Below are positions 34,150 to 45,906 of a stretch of 64,000 nt of DNA, piece by piece. This stretch comes from Podocnemis expansa (Eukaryota > Chordata > Testudines > Podocnemididae): positions 58,630,584-58,694,583 of the forward strand of contig ML681963.1 in NCBI GenBank assembly GCA_007922195.1, read 5' to 3'. The notes beneath the pieces were generated by a model, which was given only the letters and a program-made list of their open reading frames with translations, was not told the DNA's origin and did no database searches. The number at the start of each line of letters is the position of its first letter. The first letter of the stretch is position 1. The position numbers and the translations under genes are program-made.

Positions 34150-34560
34150 TTTTTCTGTAATGTGCTGAAAGCAGAGTCATTAATGCTGCGATCGGTCTAA
34201 TCCAGAGCATTTGTCGCTGCTAATTATTACGGACAAGCCTCTTTATTGAACCACATCCTCTTATCGACATTAGGATGCATGAGCCGAGGCTGTTGTTTTA
34301 AACGCACTCATTAACCACACAAATCAGCCCTGTTGACAGAGCGCTTTTGAATTAAGCCTCAGACTGTAGTCATTGGACAAGGAGCAATTTATAATGCCAT
34401 TAGCAACACTTGCGAAGGTTACAGGCTTCAAAAATTGTTCAGCCGTAATTATTCTTAATGGATACAAGGAATAAACTGACGCAGGACAGCTTTTTCATTA
34501 GCTTTCAATCAAGGCTGATGGCTTTGAGAAATGTACAGTAAGTGCGTTTTGGGGAGAAAT
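34150..34560. promoter_or_regulatory. Candidate conserved non-coding (enhancer-like) element
   Basis: Repeat-free sequence of mixed composition with several homeobox-type cores: gctaattattacgg at about 34218, ccgtaattattctt at about 34443, and further attaa and ttaatgg words. It includes CG dinucleotides in otherwise CG-poor DNA (cgatcgg, gtcgctg, tatcgac, gagccgagg), with no open frame and no transposon signature. Retained CG and dense homeodomain words are common in deeply conserved vertebrate enhancers near developmental genes. The call is inference from sequence character alone. Confidence 0.35.
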
Positions 34561-34805
34561 AATGATGTTACAGCACCTTTCATTGGAAAATGCTCTCAGT
34601 ACAGAACTTAACTTTTAATAACCTTAATTTGATATAATTAAAAAAATCTGAATTTGCTTTGAAGATCTTGTAATAAATGGTTATGACTGCAGTTTAACCC
34701 TTTCTCAAGCATTCCCTAAGGATGCCAAGAAATCTTCAGCAGTCTCAAGGCAATGGAATTTAAGTCAACTAGTCATTTACACACACCCAGATATTTACTA
34801 TAGAT

Positions 34806-35159
34806 CAGTGGTTCCCAACCTCTTTCAAGCTAGGGACCCCTTTTTACAAAAAAAATCTTTGTGGCCCCCCTGGGCAGATTATGTAATCTGGCTTGCACCA
34901 TTGGCACATCTGGCATGCAGCGCTGCCACCACCATTGCCCATGCTACTGGGAAGCCAAGCCACAGCAGCTATGGCCCCCTGCCTTTGCGCCTGCTGGGGA
35001 CCTGCCACGGCTCCATCCCCCTGCCAGGATCTGGCCATGGGTGGGGAGAGGCAGCCCTGGCGGGGAGCATCAGGGCTGTAGCTGGATGCCAGCCCTAGTA
35101 GGAAGAGGCTCCGCGGACCCCCTGCAATGTGTCCGCAGAGCCCTGGTTGGGAACCACTG
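34806..35159. mobile_element. hAT-type non-autonomous transposon (354 bp)
   Basis: Perfect 15-bp terminal inverted repeats, cagtggttcccaacc and ggttgggaaccactg. The 8-bp target duplication ctatagat is perfect (34798-34805, 35160-35167). The inside is GC-rich (ctggccatgggtggggag, gcctttgcgcctgctgggg), and overlapping open frames on both strands result from this. Perfect duplications and intact ends make it one of the younger insertions here. Confidence 0.95.
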
Positions 35160-35167
35160 CTATAGAT

Positions 35168-35554
35168 TTTACAGCAAAAAAGAATCTTTGAGAAAAGGGG
35201 GGGGGATTGTATCCAACCAAGAAACACAAACACCTTACCCTCCATGAGACTAAACAAGCATCATGGATGTTCTTCACCAAGTAGAATCTGCTGATTTGCA
35301 AATGGGCTAAGTCAGAGAAATGCAGAAAGATAGGTGGTACAAGACTGTTGTCCTCTCTCTTCTGGTCGCATGGATTGGTCTGCTGAGAGTTGATGAAGAC
35401 CTCTTCATATATATGAGTAGCTCCATTAACTTAATAGACTCTTCCCTGAACCATGGGATCCAACCACGTGATAGCTCCCTACACTGATAGAACCTCAGTA
35501 AGAGTAGGGAAATATGCTTCAGGAGAATAAAAATAGTGGTTATTATATTTGGTG
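35168..35554. other. Unique non-coding sequence
   Basis: A short G-run near 35199; otherwise nothing recognised. Confidence 0.45.
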
Positions 35555-35690
35555 CTTTTATCACACGCCCTCCTCAAAAGATCACAAAGCACTTTGTAAA
35601 AGAAGGCAAAGACCTGTAGAATCTATTTTACAGATAGAAAGATTGTGGCAAAAAGAGGTGAAGGCACTTTTCAAGAGAAGAGCAGTGAGA
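35555..35690 (+). repeat. MIR-like SINE fragment
   Basis: caaagcactttgtaaaagaa followed by attttacagatagaaagatt and gtggcaaaaagaggtg is a diverged MIR core. Confidence 0.55.
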
Positions 35691-37972
35691 GTTCTTGATA
35701 AAAGCTCACTGCCAGGTCAGTTTTGTCACCATTGGACAAGACTTCCTCCCTACTAAACACAAAACAACTGGCCTGTTTAGAACCATTTTAAATAGGTTTG
35801 TCTTTTGTTTGTTTTAACTACAAGTCTGAGATGATGTAATACTTAGAATTCAAAGTGATTTAAGTGAATGGGAACAACACTGCTGGTATCATCTCTTACC
35901 CATATAAGGAAATACATGAAAAGCAAATAAGCAAACATAACAACTGATCATTTCAGTTCTCTTTCCTGAAGTGTGGAGCACGTTTGATAAAATTTTATAG
36001 TTTATATTATTTGCATATGCACATGAATATCACTGTGCTACAGAAAAGTTTAAACTATTCATAATGCACAAAAACTTAGAGCCTGACAGAGAGGCCATGG
36101 TACAAGATCTGTTCTGCCCTGGGAGACATCCCTCAGTTTCTTTGTTAGATTTGGCTTCTTATTGCTGGACCCCTCTGGGGCTGTGGATGCCAACAAGGCA
36201 ACAGACAGCAGGTGACAAGCCTTGTTGTAATCTAGTGCAAGGAGCTGCTGGAGAGCAAAGAGCAACAGTGATAATTTCTGGAGGAAGCCACAGTCACTAT
36301 ATTTAACTGAAGACTATGCAGTTGGGACCAAGCGGTATCTTGCAGACTCAGGGAGCAGGTTTGTGGGGAGACCCAAATGGCAAATAAAAGGAAACAATGT
36401 CCATCATCATCATATTTTGATTAAAATATGTCTAGGTCTGGAGCTACAGTAAGTGAAGTAATGAAGATGTTATTCTACTGAAAACATACTCTACCTCCCA
36501 AGATAATTATACTATATCAATAAGCTGCCCGAGCCGCTCCATTTACCATCACTGGGCAGTAGAAAACTTTAAGTGAGTTGTAAAGATCAGAATAAATGTA
36601 CTGAACAACATTAATGCACTGTACAGAAATTGATTTTGAAATCTGTAGTCAGAAAGGGTGTCACTAAGATTTACTCACTCACAGGAAAAACACCACCACA
36701 AAAATTAACAGTAACAAGGTTTGATTTAAGTCAGCCCAACCAAGGAATTCATATTCAGGCATGACACTCTGAAGGTAAGGTAGCATGAGCACATCTCTCC
36801 ACAACAACACACAGATGCACTCTCTTCCCTTTGCCTTAAGCACATGTAGAGGAGACACTGATAGGAAGGGTTTCAAACCTGAATTTTCCAGGTTTAGATC
36901 TACATTAAATGCATTTATCAAATGCAAATCCTTTATACATTGGATGTTATATTTTGATGGTAACATTCCGCCACAGCTGCCAGTCACAGCCCTCCCTAGG
37001 TTGTCTCCCTTCCCTCTGGCAGAAACATCCACTCTTAGAAACTGGAAACTTTCCAGAACTGTTTATTCTTTAAGGCAGGACCTGATCTGCCAGAGAATTT
37101 CCTAGAGAAGTGGAGGAGGCATCTTAGCTATGTCTAGCCCATTTCCCTACAGCCAGGCCAGAATTCCTCTGTTTTTGATGACTTAAAATTACTTCAGCTG
37201 TAATTGGGCTTCAATCATTTGCCAAGGACATCCCCACCAATCCTTTCTTAAACTGAGGTAATTCAAATAAAGGGAATTTGATATGAAGGAAATTAGGCGG
37301 AGATAAGGGAATGAAACAGTTTATTGCATTCAGTCCACACAGTATTTCTTTCTCTGTTGTACATATCAGATTATAGATGAGGTTGGAAATACAGTAACAG
37401 CTCTGCTTCTTAAATAGTCTAATTTATAACATCAGCGCCACTTTGCATGAGTGTGATTCACACAGAGCCACAGAAAGGAGATGCTTTTGGAACATGCTGT
37501 GCAGAGACCGTTGAGAGGACAGAAAGTCTGACACAAACCTAATGAGAAGAAATGACCTGAGCCCAGCCACCATTCTGCAGTTTCTATCAGGAGCCAGGAA
37601 ATGCAAAGGGAGGCTATGAAACCAGATTTGAAATGATTTCTCAAGTTCTGAGTCAGTGGATGCCAAACAATGAAAAAACAAAGCAGAGCAGTCAAGAAGA
37701 TTCTTTACAGCAAAGACACAAGAACTGTGCGGAGCTCAGATCCAGGTAACTTTCAGCAATTGGTTCCAGATTATGAATTTTATTGTGAGCCCCATGATAT
37801 TTTTCTTAAAGCCTCAGTTCCTGGAATCAAGATATTACATGCTTGACTTGGAGGAGGGCAGCAGAGAACAGCTGCTTATATTAATTATAAATTAAACCTT
37901 TTTGAAAGGGTACTTATTTTGGGTGATGAAAGCTCACAAGAAACTCCACTGAGAGGGAATAGGGCCCTTTAA
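35691..37972. other. Unique non-coding sequence
   Basis: No gene or definable repeat. Open frames of 80-117 codons at 36679-37105 overlap on opposite strands and have no domain. Confidence 0.45.
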
Positions 37973-37980
37973 ATCTACAT

Positions 37981-38615
37981 CAGTGTTTCTAAACCCTTCG
38001 TGGACAGGGGAACATGTAAAGGTATAAATTACTTTATGCAGAACACCTGATGAAAACTTTTGCAAAACAGCTGGTATATACAAACTATAATATTTGTAGT
38101 ATCTGAATACCATACATTCCTGCAAAAACAATTCAGGAAACTGAATTAAATACAATTTTATGAATAGAATGTGCTTATGTCTAAAAATATACATAATGAT
38201 TATGCACATGGTTTAAAACTGATAATGATATTACTCAAGTTTTAATAGGTATTTTGGGCTTACATATTCAAATAAAATACATCTGTTCTTGAAGAAAGGT
38301 CCATCAAAGAAAGTCTTACCAGGGAAGCTGTGTCTAAGCAATTTCAATACCGGCAGTAACAGTGGCAGGGCATTTAAAATGCCCCAGCAACACCAAAGAA
38401 GCAAAGTGGTGATGGATGCCAAAGTGTACCCGGAAGCTTTGCTGTGGTTTGGGCATTTTAAATCTTTCAGGCACTCATCAGCTCACCACATTTCTCCTTT
38501 TTCTCTCAGCTAACACCCTACACCCCCACAGGAAGGGGTCAGGTTGGCTGTGGAACACCTTCACTCTGTCCATGGAGTGCCCAGTGTTCCACAGAACACC
38601 AGCTGAGCAACACTG
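37981..38615. mobile_element. hAT-type non-autonomous transposon (635 bp)
   Basis: It starts cagtgtttctaaaccc and ends gctgagcaacactg. The flanking octamers are atctacat (37973-37980) and atctagat (38616-38623), 7 of 8 identical. The right end contains a second inward block (cccagtgttccacagaacac) that echoes the left end. Age appears moderate. No transposase is seen. Confidence 0.82.
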
Positions 38616-38740
38616 ATCTAGATGACCTACTTTACACTCATATGTATTACATATTATTTGGCTGATGATGCCATCATAATTCCAGATGGCCCACTCTGCC
38701 CACACAGTGACACAGCAGTGTCACAACCATCACCAAAACC

Positions 38741-39522
38741 CTGGGGTTAAAGTGGGCCAGAATGTAGCAGAACAGCATTCTGGGGCCCCCTATTTTTAGG
38801 TGGTCATTGTTCCAGGCCCTCTAAAAATAGACAATGGAGCTGGAATGCTGCGTTCCTGGGCCCACCATTTAAAAATTGTTGGCACCAGAATGCAGCATTA
38901 CGGCTCCATTTTCTATTTTTAGGGTCCTGCTGAACACTGAGCACCTAAAAATAGCAGGCCCTGGAACACCATTCCACAGCATTCCAGCAGGGCAGGGACC
39001 TACCTTGGGCTGGGAAATTTTAAATCTCCCACCCTGAGCCTGCTCTCACGGAGCATGCTCCAAGTCTCTGAACAAGTAGTGGATGCAGCAGCCGGCTGTC
39101 ATGTAGGCCAGGTAAAGAAGACCCGGGGGGGGGGCAGGGACAGGTGACTCGGCCTAGTGGGGAAAAAGTGTGAGGAAGGGGGTTGGCCTGGAGCAGTGGT
39201 GGAAGACAGTGCAGCACAGTGGGGGGTTGGGGAAGGGTTGGGGGACCAGCAGCAAGATGGAGGGGTTCAGGAAGGGGTTGTGGAAAGGTTTGGGGACCAG
39301 CAACAAGATGGGGGCTCAGGGCAGTAGCTGGGATGGGGTACAGTAGCTGCGGTCAGGGGCAGATGTGTGGGAGCAGTAGCTGGGGTGGGGGTAGACACAT
39401 GGGGGCAGTAGATGGGGTGGTCAAGACGGCATGGACCTATGGGAAAGGGCCCAGAGCTTTGTAAGGGGGACCCGGAAATTTAGGAGGGTTCCAGGACCTG
39501 CCAAATTATACTTTAACCCCTG
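38741..39522. mobile_element. hAT-like element with G-rich minisatellite core, copy 2 (782 bp)
   Basis: The left end ctggggttaaagt and right end actttaacccctg pair as inverted repeats. The flanks are ccaaaacc and ccaaaagt (6 of 8). It has the same order as copy 1: Y-shaped 'tatttttaggt' blocks, the 'ccaccctgagcctgctctca' half-palindrome (the second half is damaged here), then the ggggtgggg minisatellite. Confidence 0.85.
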
Positions 39523-39803
39523 CCAAAAGTAACCCTTATGGCTGACGCATGGAAACTGCCACTTTCTGAAACAACACACATGTGGACCATATGCCACACT
39601 TCAAATCATCCCACTCCAGCCTTGCACTGCACACCTTCCAGGACTGACAGGGTTCAATCTACTGTGATGTCCTATTCATGGTCCATGGGAATGCAATTAT
39701 TACCATGGAGAGTGTGCAGTAGAGGCTGGCGGAGACAATACCAGTATCCAGGCATGCTTAGTTTCTCACTGAGGAAAAGCAAATGACTTAGCATCTAATA
39801 AAA

Positions 39804-39941
39804 CAGTGGTTCTCAACCAAGGGGAGCTATGGGAGCAAACTAATTACATCCTGGAATGGAATAGATTCCTCCACAAAGGAAACTTGGATCACTGAAGTGA
39901 TTCTATCAGCAACACCCACAGCAAAGAGGTTGAAAATTCAG
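39804..39941. repeat. Possible small hAT remnant
   Basis: cagtggttctcaacc at 39804 is a hAT-type end, and ggttgaaaattcag at 39928-39941 could be the decayed partner. The flanks do not form a duplication. Confidence 0.3.
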
Positions 39942-42175
39942 GTAAAACATGCCACCTTCCACCCAATTTATCATTACCCGACTGTTCAGTGAGCATGCTC
40001 AGAGGATGCAGTGCTAAAAAGCTCTATAACAACCTTAAGCACCTGTCTAACACAATAAGATTCCTCTCTTTACATGGGGGCCTGAGTCCCACCTTGATGC
40101 ACAGTGAGCACAGCAAGGATTTAAAACACTGTCCAGCAGAATGGTAGCATTTAGCTTTCCCTTTGTACTAATATAAGTGATGACAAAGTATAAGAGGGGT
40201 GGGAGACAGTCCTTATATTAGAAACCAACATACAGTCTTGACAATAGTAAAACTAAACTACACACTACAACCAACAGCAAGGGCCTGAATCTGCTGTGCC
40301 TTGCCCCTAGAATATGTCCTTTGGCTTTAGCAGAGACACTTCTGTTTCATAACAGTAGGAGAGGATAGTCAGGAGCAAATTCTCTATTTTCTTCTGCCCT
40401 TGGGTATTCCATGTGTGGAAGGATGATGGAAACTTAATTCAGGAAGAGAACTTTTGATCCACACTTTGCAAACATCTGTGCCTTGAAAGCTAGTAACATG
40501 TTTTGGATATTAGCCCTTCTGCTGGCAAATAAACATACTGTCCCCTTTAAATGCCTAATAGATAGAAGGGGGGTCAATAAGATACATTACCACACCAACT
40601 GTCTCTCTAATAAGTACTAGATAAATTTTAGATAGAGTAGTGAAACTTTCTTTAAGCCAGAAATAAATTATTACCTGTGGAGCATGTAAGAAAAATACTT
40701 CAAAAGGAAGCAAGTTGCAAAATGAAAATCTTCCATTTCCATGTCCAAAAGAACCCGAGACTGATAAATACAATCATGCTGAAAGTATCTGCCAAAATCT
40801 TTCTGATTTCTTGGTGTCCTGAGTGTCTATCTGGATCACACATGCTTTTACCTAAGTTTGAGAAAAGATCAGAAGTAATGAACAACTACTGTTTACTTAT
40901 CTTCATCAGACTGTTCTCAAGCCATTACTCTTCAGTCACCCTCATACTTTTGCCAGATTTAGACTTATTCTGATAAAGACCAATATCAGTGCAAATTATT
41001 GAGGCAGAATGGCAAAAGCCAAGAGTGTATGCAAGTGAGGCCTTCAGATGTATGATAAGGCAGGTGAAATAAATTTCCAGTCAGTCAACACATTTTCTGA
41101 CAAGAAATTTTTAACTCTTACAGATCTTTTAGTTCTAATATTTCTTTTACAGAGTGAAATGCAACATAAATTGTTTAAACCACTGCAGATTGCACCAAGA
41201 GTACAGCGATTCCTAAGCAACTCTCCTATTTGCATTTCAAGGTTAGGAAATTCAGATGCCCAACGTGACAATTCAGATATTGTAGACAGTCTGTTATTGG
41301 GTGGATGCTGTAATCTAAGTTCTGTGTCATGAGTGGCATAGCTTCCCCATGTTTGTGTTTTTCCAGGAATGTGCCGGTGGACAAGAAATTGTGTACCATA
41401 AAATAAAATGATCAGACTTCACTATATTGATCACATAAAAGAGGATGAATTAACTTTCTTCACTTAGGTCTTAACATAGACACTGCTCTCTGACTTTTGC
41501 TAAGTCTTGGCTGTCTGTTACATTGCAGTAAACTTCCCAAACACTGCAAATTGCCAGAGTCCAGAGTTCTGAATCTCAAGCAGAGTAGTACATGTCATGG
41601 AGCTGCAGGCCCAAGGCATGTTTCTCTATTGCTCTCATTTCCAGCCATAGCCAAGAACACATGAAAATTCAAGTCCTCTTTTTCCAGAATTCACTCATAT
41701 TAATAGTCTTTGTTCCCTTGATTCTTGTCTGAAACTTGATAGAAAAAGTTCCTAATGAGAGAAGAGTTTGAGTCTATTAACATCTAATGACTGCCACATG
41801 CATGTCACATGTACTTTGCCCTTATTAGGTCATAAAGAGGAATTCCCCATGTACAGGCACTAAATCCACATGTAATTTTCCTCAAGCCATAAATCTGCCT
41901 TTATATCAATGCATATGTATAAATAGGCCTTTATTTCAATAAATCACATATAGCATCCACAGCATGAGCCATTGCCTGGAAACCTCACTGCACAACCTGG
42001 AATAAAACCCTGAGGGTGTGTATTCTGAGCTGGAGAGGATGACCACATGTTCTGATTTTATAGGACAGTCCCAATATTCAGGGATTTGTCTTATATGGGT
42101 GCTTAGTCCTCCCTACCACCATTGCAATTTTCACACTTGCTATCTGGTCTCTCTAGAGTTGGGCTGTTTGTACAC
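39942..42175. other. Unique AT-rich non-coding sequence
   Basis: No gene or definable repeat. Confidence 0.45.
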
Positions 42176-42292
42176 GAAGTCATAGAACTGGAAGGAACCA
42201 TGGGAGGTCATTGAGTTTAGTCTCCTGCAGTCATGGCAGGACCAAGTACTGTCTTAACCTCCCCAGGCAACTTATTCCAGAGGCCTGATGCC
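42176..42292 (-). mobile_element. CR1 LINE fragment, antisense
   Basis: The phrases cacgaagtcatagaactgga, aggaaccatgggaggtcatt, gagtttagtctcctgcagtc and atggcaggaccaagtact are the complement of the CR1 3' region in sauropsids. Confidence 0.8.
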
Positions 42293-42339
42293 TAATTACC
42301 ATCCATGTGATCACTCACAACTACTCACTGCACTGTGAT

Positions 42340-42730
42340 AGATAAAAGCAAACTTCAAAGCGAAATGGCAGCATTGGAACTGATATGCAGATATGATTGT
42401 GTGAAAGCAGAATTAAATTGTGTCTATCGATTCTTTTCCAATTACAACAGGTGATTTGACCTCACCTTCCTCTATGTGCTGTTTCCCAGTGTTTGAATCT
42501 TAACAATTGCTTTGATTTGGTGTTACAGTATGACCTGATCCCATGACTTACACNNNNNNNNNNTTACAGTATGACCTGATCCCATGACTTACACTTCCCT
42601 GTAGTTATTTCCTTCCATTCTGTAAGGTTCCCCATCTTTAAAGCAACTGACGAAGTGGGATTTGCTCCCATGAAAGCTTATGAAATAAATAAATTTGTTA
42701 GTTCTTAAGTGTCACAGGACTCATTGCTTG
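42340..42730 (+). mobile_element. PLE 3' fragment (subfamily B), with assembly gap
   Basis: It begins inside the C-terminal codons of the PLE protein (LQSEMAALELICRYDCVKAE, then RFFSNYNR and a stop). It continues with the same 3' tail as the copy at 25933-26155, to gtgtcacaggactcattgct. Unlike the 25.2 kb copy, this one has no stop after ICR, which shows the stop there is secondary. The copy carries the 10-N gap at 42554-42563. Confidence 0.9.
42554..42563. other. Assembly gap (10 N) between duplicated contig ends
   Basis: Ten N are flanked by an identical 31-base sequence (42523-42553 and 42564-42594). The related PLE tail at 25986-26015 has one copy of that sequence. The gap therefore most likely joins overlapping contig ends that were not merged. 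Confidence 0.95.
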
Positions 42731-42779
42731 GTATGTATAGTATGAATCTGAACTTGAACCTGACTAACTGAATGTTGCT

Positions 42780-42969
42780 AAGTTCTAAAGGGATAGCCGT
42801 GTTGGTCTAGTTCAGCGAAAGAAGCAAGGAGTCCTGTGGCACTTAAAGACAAATAAATTTATTTATCACATCTTCAAAGCATTTGACGAAGTGAGATTTT
42901 CTCCTGTGAAAGCTCATGTGATAAATAAATGTGTTAGTCTTTAAGTGCCACAGGACTCCTTGCTTGTTT
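42780..42969. mobile_element. PLE hairpin tail (subfamily B), with target duplication
   Basis: The antisense arm is aagttctaaagggatagc ... caaggagtcctgtggcactt ... tttatttatcaca. The sense arm is catttgacgaagtgagattt ... gaaagctcatgtgataaata ... ctttaagtgccacaggactc. The flanks tgactaactgaa (42761-42772) and tgactaattgaa (42970-42981) agree at 11 of 12. An imperfect longer duplication reaching the left end is possible. Confidence 0.85.
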
Positions 42970-42981
42970 TGACTAATTGAA

Positions 42982-44599
42982 GTGATTCTTCTACAAAACA
43001 GCATTGGCAATACCTCATTATTTGTTGGGTGCCAACAGCAGCAGGAGAACCCCCAAAACAAAGGCACAGGTGAAAAAAACTGCATTTGTGCCAACAACTG
43101 CAATTTGGAAAACAAAAAACCAAATAAGCTTTTCAACAGACTTGACTCTATTACAGCCTACTGTTACATGCCATCCTGAAAATAGCTTTCTATAGAAAAA
43201 AATTATATGAGAATTAATTCTGTGGACTTTTTAAGGTGTTTAACATGTTACAGCCCCCCTGAATATATCAATTCATTTTACAGCTGCTTTAGTTTTCAGC
43301 TCAGAAAAACAAGGGTCCTTTTCTTTTCTCATGCTGGTGTAAACCAGGATAGCTCCTTTGAAGTCAATAGAGTTACACTTATCTGACACTGAGAGGAGAA
43401 TCAGGACCTAAATCTCTAGTTACATTTAAGATTCAGAATTCAAAAACCAACAAAATAGAGCTCAATAATAATTAGAGTCAAGGAGGCAAGGAAAATGGCT
43501 CAGAAACAAAGTTGTATTGTACTGCTCCAAAAGGTTTGTCCAGCTTCCTGCAAGTATATGGCATATCTGATGCCATTTAAGAGTCAGGAAACAGGTTCTT
43601 CACAAGCTGGGCAGGACACCTGTCCTTTAGGGCTTTTTTTTTTTTTGTATTTATTTACACATTTAAAGGAGGATAAAGCCTTCCAGGTGATCCTGCAAGT
43701 CAGCTACCAGCTAGAACATCACTAATACCTGCTCGCAGTCTTGTTTTCCTGTTCTAAAATCCGGATGTTTTGAAAAAATAAATGACACTACAACATTCAG
43801 GAAAATAAGACTGTAACTACAGATCTGTGCAGAGAGGATGATGAAGGATTTCTGCAAATACTCTGATGGGAAAACTGGGACCAACAGGGATGCATGACAG
43901 GGATGAAAAAAGCTGGAGAGAAGCCTCAGTGGTGAAGGACATAAATATTTCCACAGCCCTTAAGGCAATTAAGGAGTCATAGGCCATGATTCCGGTACAA
44001 ATCAGTGAACTAAGAGGTGAAGTCTCAGCGATTAATAGTAAATAGGACTAACACCATAGGCATTTTGAGAGAGCAGTACAGGGGATCAGCAATGTCAAAG
44101 ACGGGGAGAATAAGCTGATGCTGGCTGCTTCAGATCTGAGACAAGATGTATCATCTTGGCTCCTTGAAACAGAGGACTTGGGGAACAGAGGCAACACAGC
44201 ATTCTCAGAATCACCGAGTTACAGTGGATGCAGCGGGCAAATGTGCAACTGAGAAAAAGCCTGAGCCACCCCTAAAACCCAGACTCTCAGCTGCTGTAAC
44301 TGTGAAAACATTTGAGGCAGCAAGCAACACCTACAGTGAATGAAAATCTGCAGACACTCAGAAAAAGGGCATGTTTGTCCAGAAGCAAGAAGGATTCGGC
44401 AAGGTGAGGTGATAAGATAAGATCATGCAGGATGTCTGTGCAAGAGGCAGAATCCAACCAGCTGCCTATTATCCACTGGATTGTGTCACTTCCTGATAGT
44501 AGAGAAATACCTGGCCAAGCTGACTGAGAGATGACTAGTGTCACTGGGGCAGGCAGCATTATGGACCCTGGGTCACAATCCATGAACCATCTATCTATT
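42982..44599. other. Unique non-coding sequence
   Basis: No gene. There is a poly-T at about 43636-43647. At 43325-43412 lies a short repeat (ctggtgtaaaccaggatagc, tgaagtcaatagagttacac) of the kind noted at 1223-1275. Confidence 0.4.
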
Positions 44600-44728
44600 C
44601 TAGGTGACACCACTTCCCCTTCTGCAGTATCTGAGCATCTGAGCATGAACTTACCCTCACAGCAATTGGTAAGGTTATGGAACCATTTTACAGATGGAGA
44701 AATGAGACACAGAGTCATGAGGTGGTTT
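44600..44728 (+). repeat. MIR-like SINE fragment
   Basis: From agtatctgagcatctgagca through accctcacagcaattggtaa to ccattttacagatggagaaa and tgagacacagagtcatg. It is cut by the solo LTR that starts at 44734. Confidence 0.75.
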
Positions 44729-44733
44729 GGGGG

Positions 44734-45757
44734 TGTGTGACGCTGTCTGGGTCTGGGGGACTGGTTATGATTACTTTTCATATTAATATTTCATATTTGT
44801 AATAATCCATATGTGATATACTATGTTTGGTATCAGTAGGAAGGCTGTAATCTGCTAAAAATGATCATGTGGTTTATATGTAGGTGTCATGCCTGTATTG
44901 GAAATTAGAAATCTATTTGTTTTTATGGGTGTTCCAAGTGATCTGATTTTAAGGCATCCCCAGACTGAATGTCTGCAAAAACAACATCCTACTGATGGCC
45001 CATCAAGAGAACTCCCAGTTGAAGTGGGCCTAGGAGGAAAACTGTTTGGCCAGCCACCCAAGCTCACCGTGTGACTCAACTCCATTTTGACTTGGCAAGG
45101 ACCCTGAGAACATGGGGAGGGACAAAGGGGGATAAAAGTTTGGAGCCCCATCTCCATCTCATCTTTAGTCTTCTGTCTTCAGTCTGTCTGCAACCAATGC
45201 CCTCCTCTGGAACTATTCTCTGGGACTGAACAAAGGACTAAGATCCACCCAGGTGCAGAGTACATACCAGAGGAGTTGGACTAACCTACAAAATACATAT
45301 TCTTCAAGGACTTGCTTTCTATGGACTCTAAATCATTTGTATGTATGTGGTTCACTCTGACCCTTTAACATTTTCCACATTTTGTTTATCTTTCTATATG
45401 AACCCTTTAGTTGTAGTTACTAAAGGATTGGCTGGCAGCGTGGTAATTTGGGTAAGATGCAAGCCTATATTGTTCTGGGTGATGTGACTGGCCCTTTGGG
45501 GTCAAGAGAACCTATTTCTTTAAGACCCCCAATGGCTAGATGGGAACCAGAGAAGCTGATGTGCAATAAAGGGGACTGTTTCTATTTTGTTATGCTTTGT
45601 GATGACCAGAGTGGGGAATCTTGTGCATGTTTTGTTACTAACTTGGAGACTAGTTTAAGTACCACACATCAGTGGTTTGGGGGGTTTGACCCCTGATTTT
45701 GCAGCCTGCCCTGATTTTGGCACACTCAGAAGGTTATCCCAGGAGGCCCAGGTCACA
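44734..45757 (+). mobile_element. Probable solo LTR (1024 bp)
   Basis: The element starts TGTGTGAC and ends GGTCACA, so it has the TG...CA form with a short TGTGAC/GTCACA inverted repeat. GGGGG flanks both sides (44729-44733, 45758-45762), a 5-bp duplication but of low complexity. Inside are a TATA-like gataaaag at 45131 and a polyadenylation signal aataaa at 45565-45570, in the order expected for U3-R-U5. There are no gag, pol or env frames and no second copy, so this would be the remnant left after recombination between two LTRs. It could be an endogenous retrovirus or a Gypsy-type element. Confidence 0.65.
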
Positions 45758-45906
45758 GGGGGCAGTTCCCAGCTTGAGGAGACATATTCATGCTAGATCC
45801 TACAGAGCTAGTGACTACTAATGATACAGTTGCAGTGCTGCAAGAAATGGGAAGGGCTAAGCACCGTGAATACATGTTTAGTGTCTCAGAGGGGTATGTA
45901 TTTAGG

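Noticed and set aside
34808..35257. Four overlapping open frames on both strands
   Set aside because: They lie in a hAT MITE with perfect ends and target duplication and differ in frame; no transposase motif.
39804..39941. Full hAT element
   Set aside because: Only the left end is clear; the supposed right end is decayed and the flanking octamers do not match, so listed only as a possible remnant.
44287..44781. 164-codon minus-strand frame, the longest in the central part
   Set aside because: Its N-terminal part is antisense to a MIR fragment and the start of the LTR; no domain was recognised.
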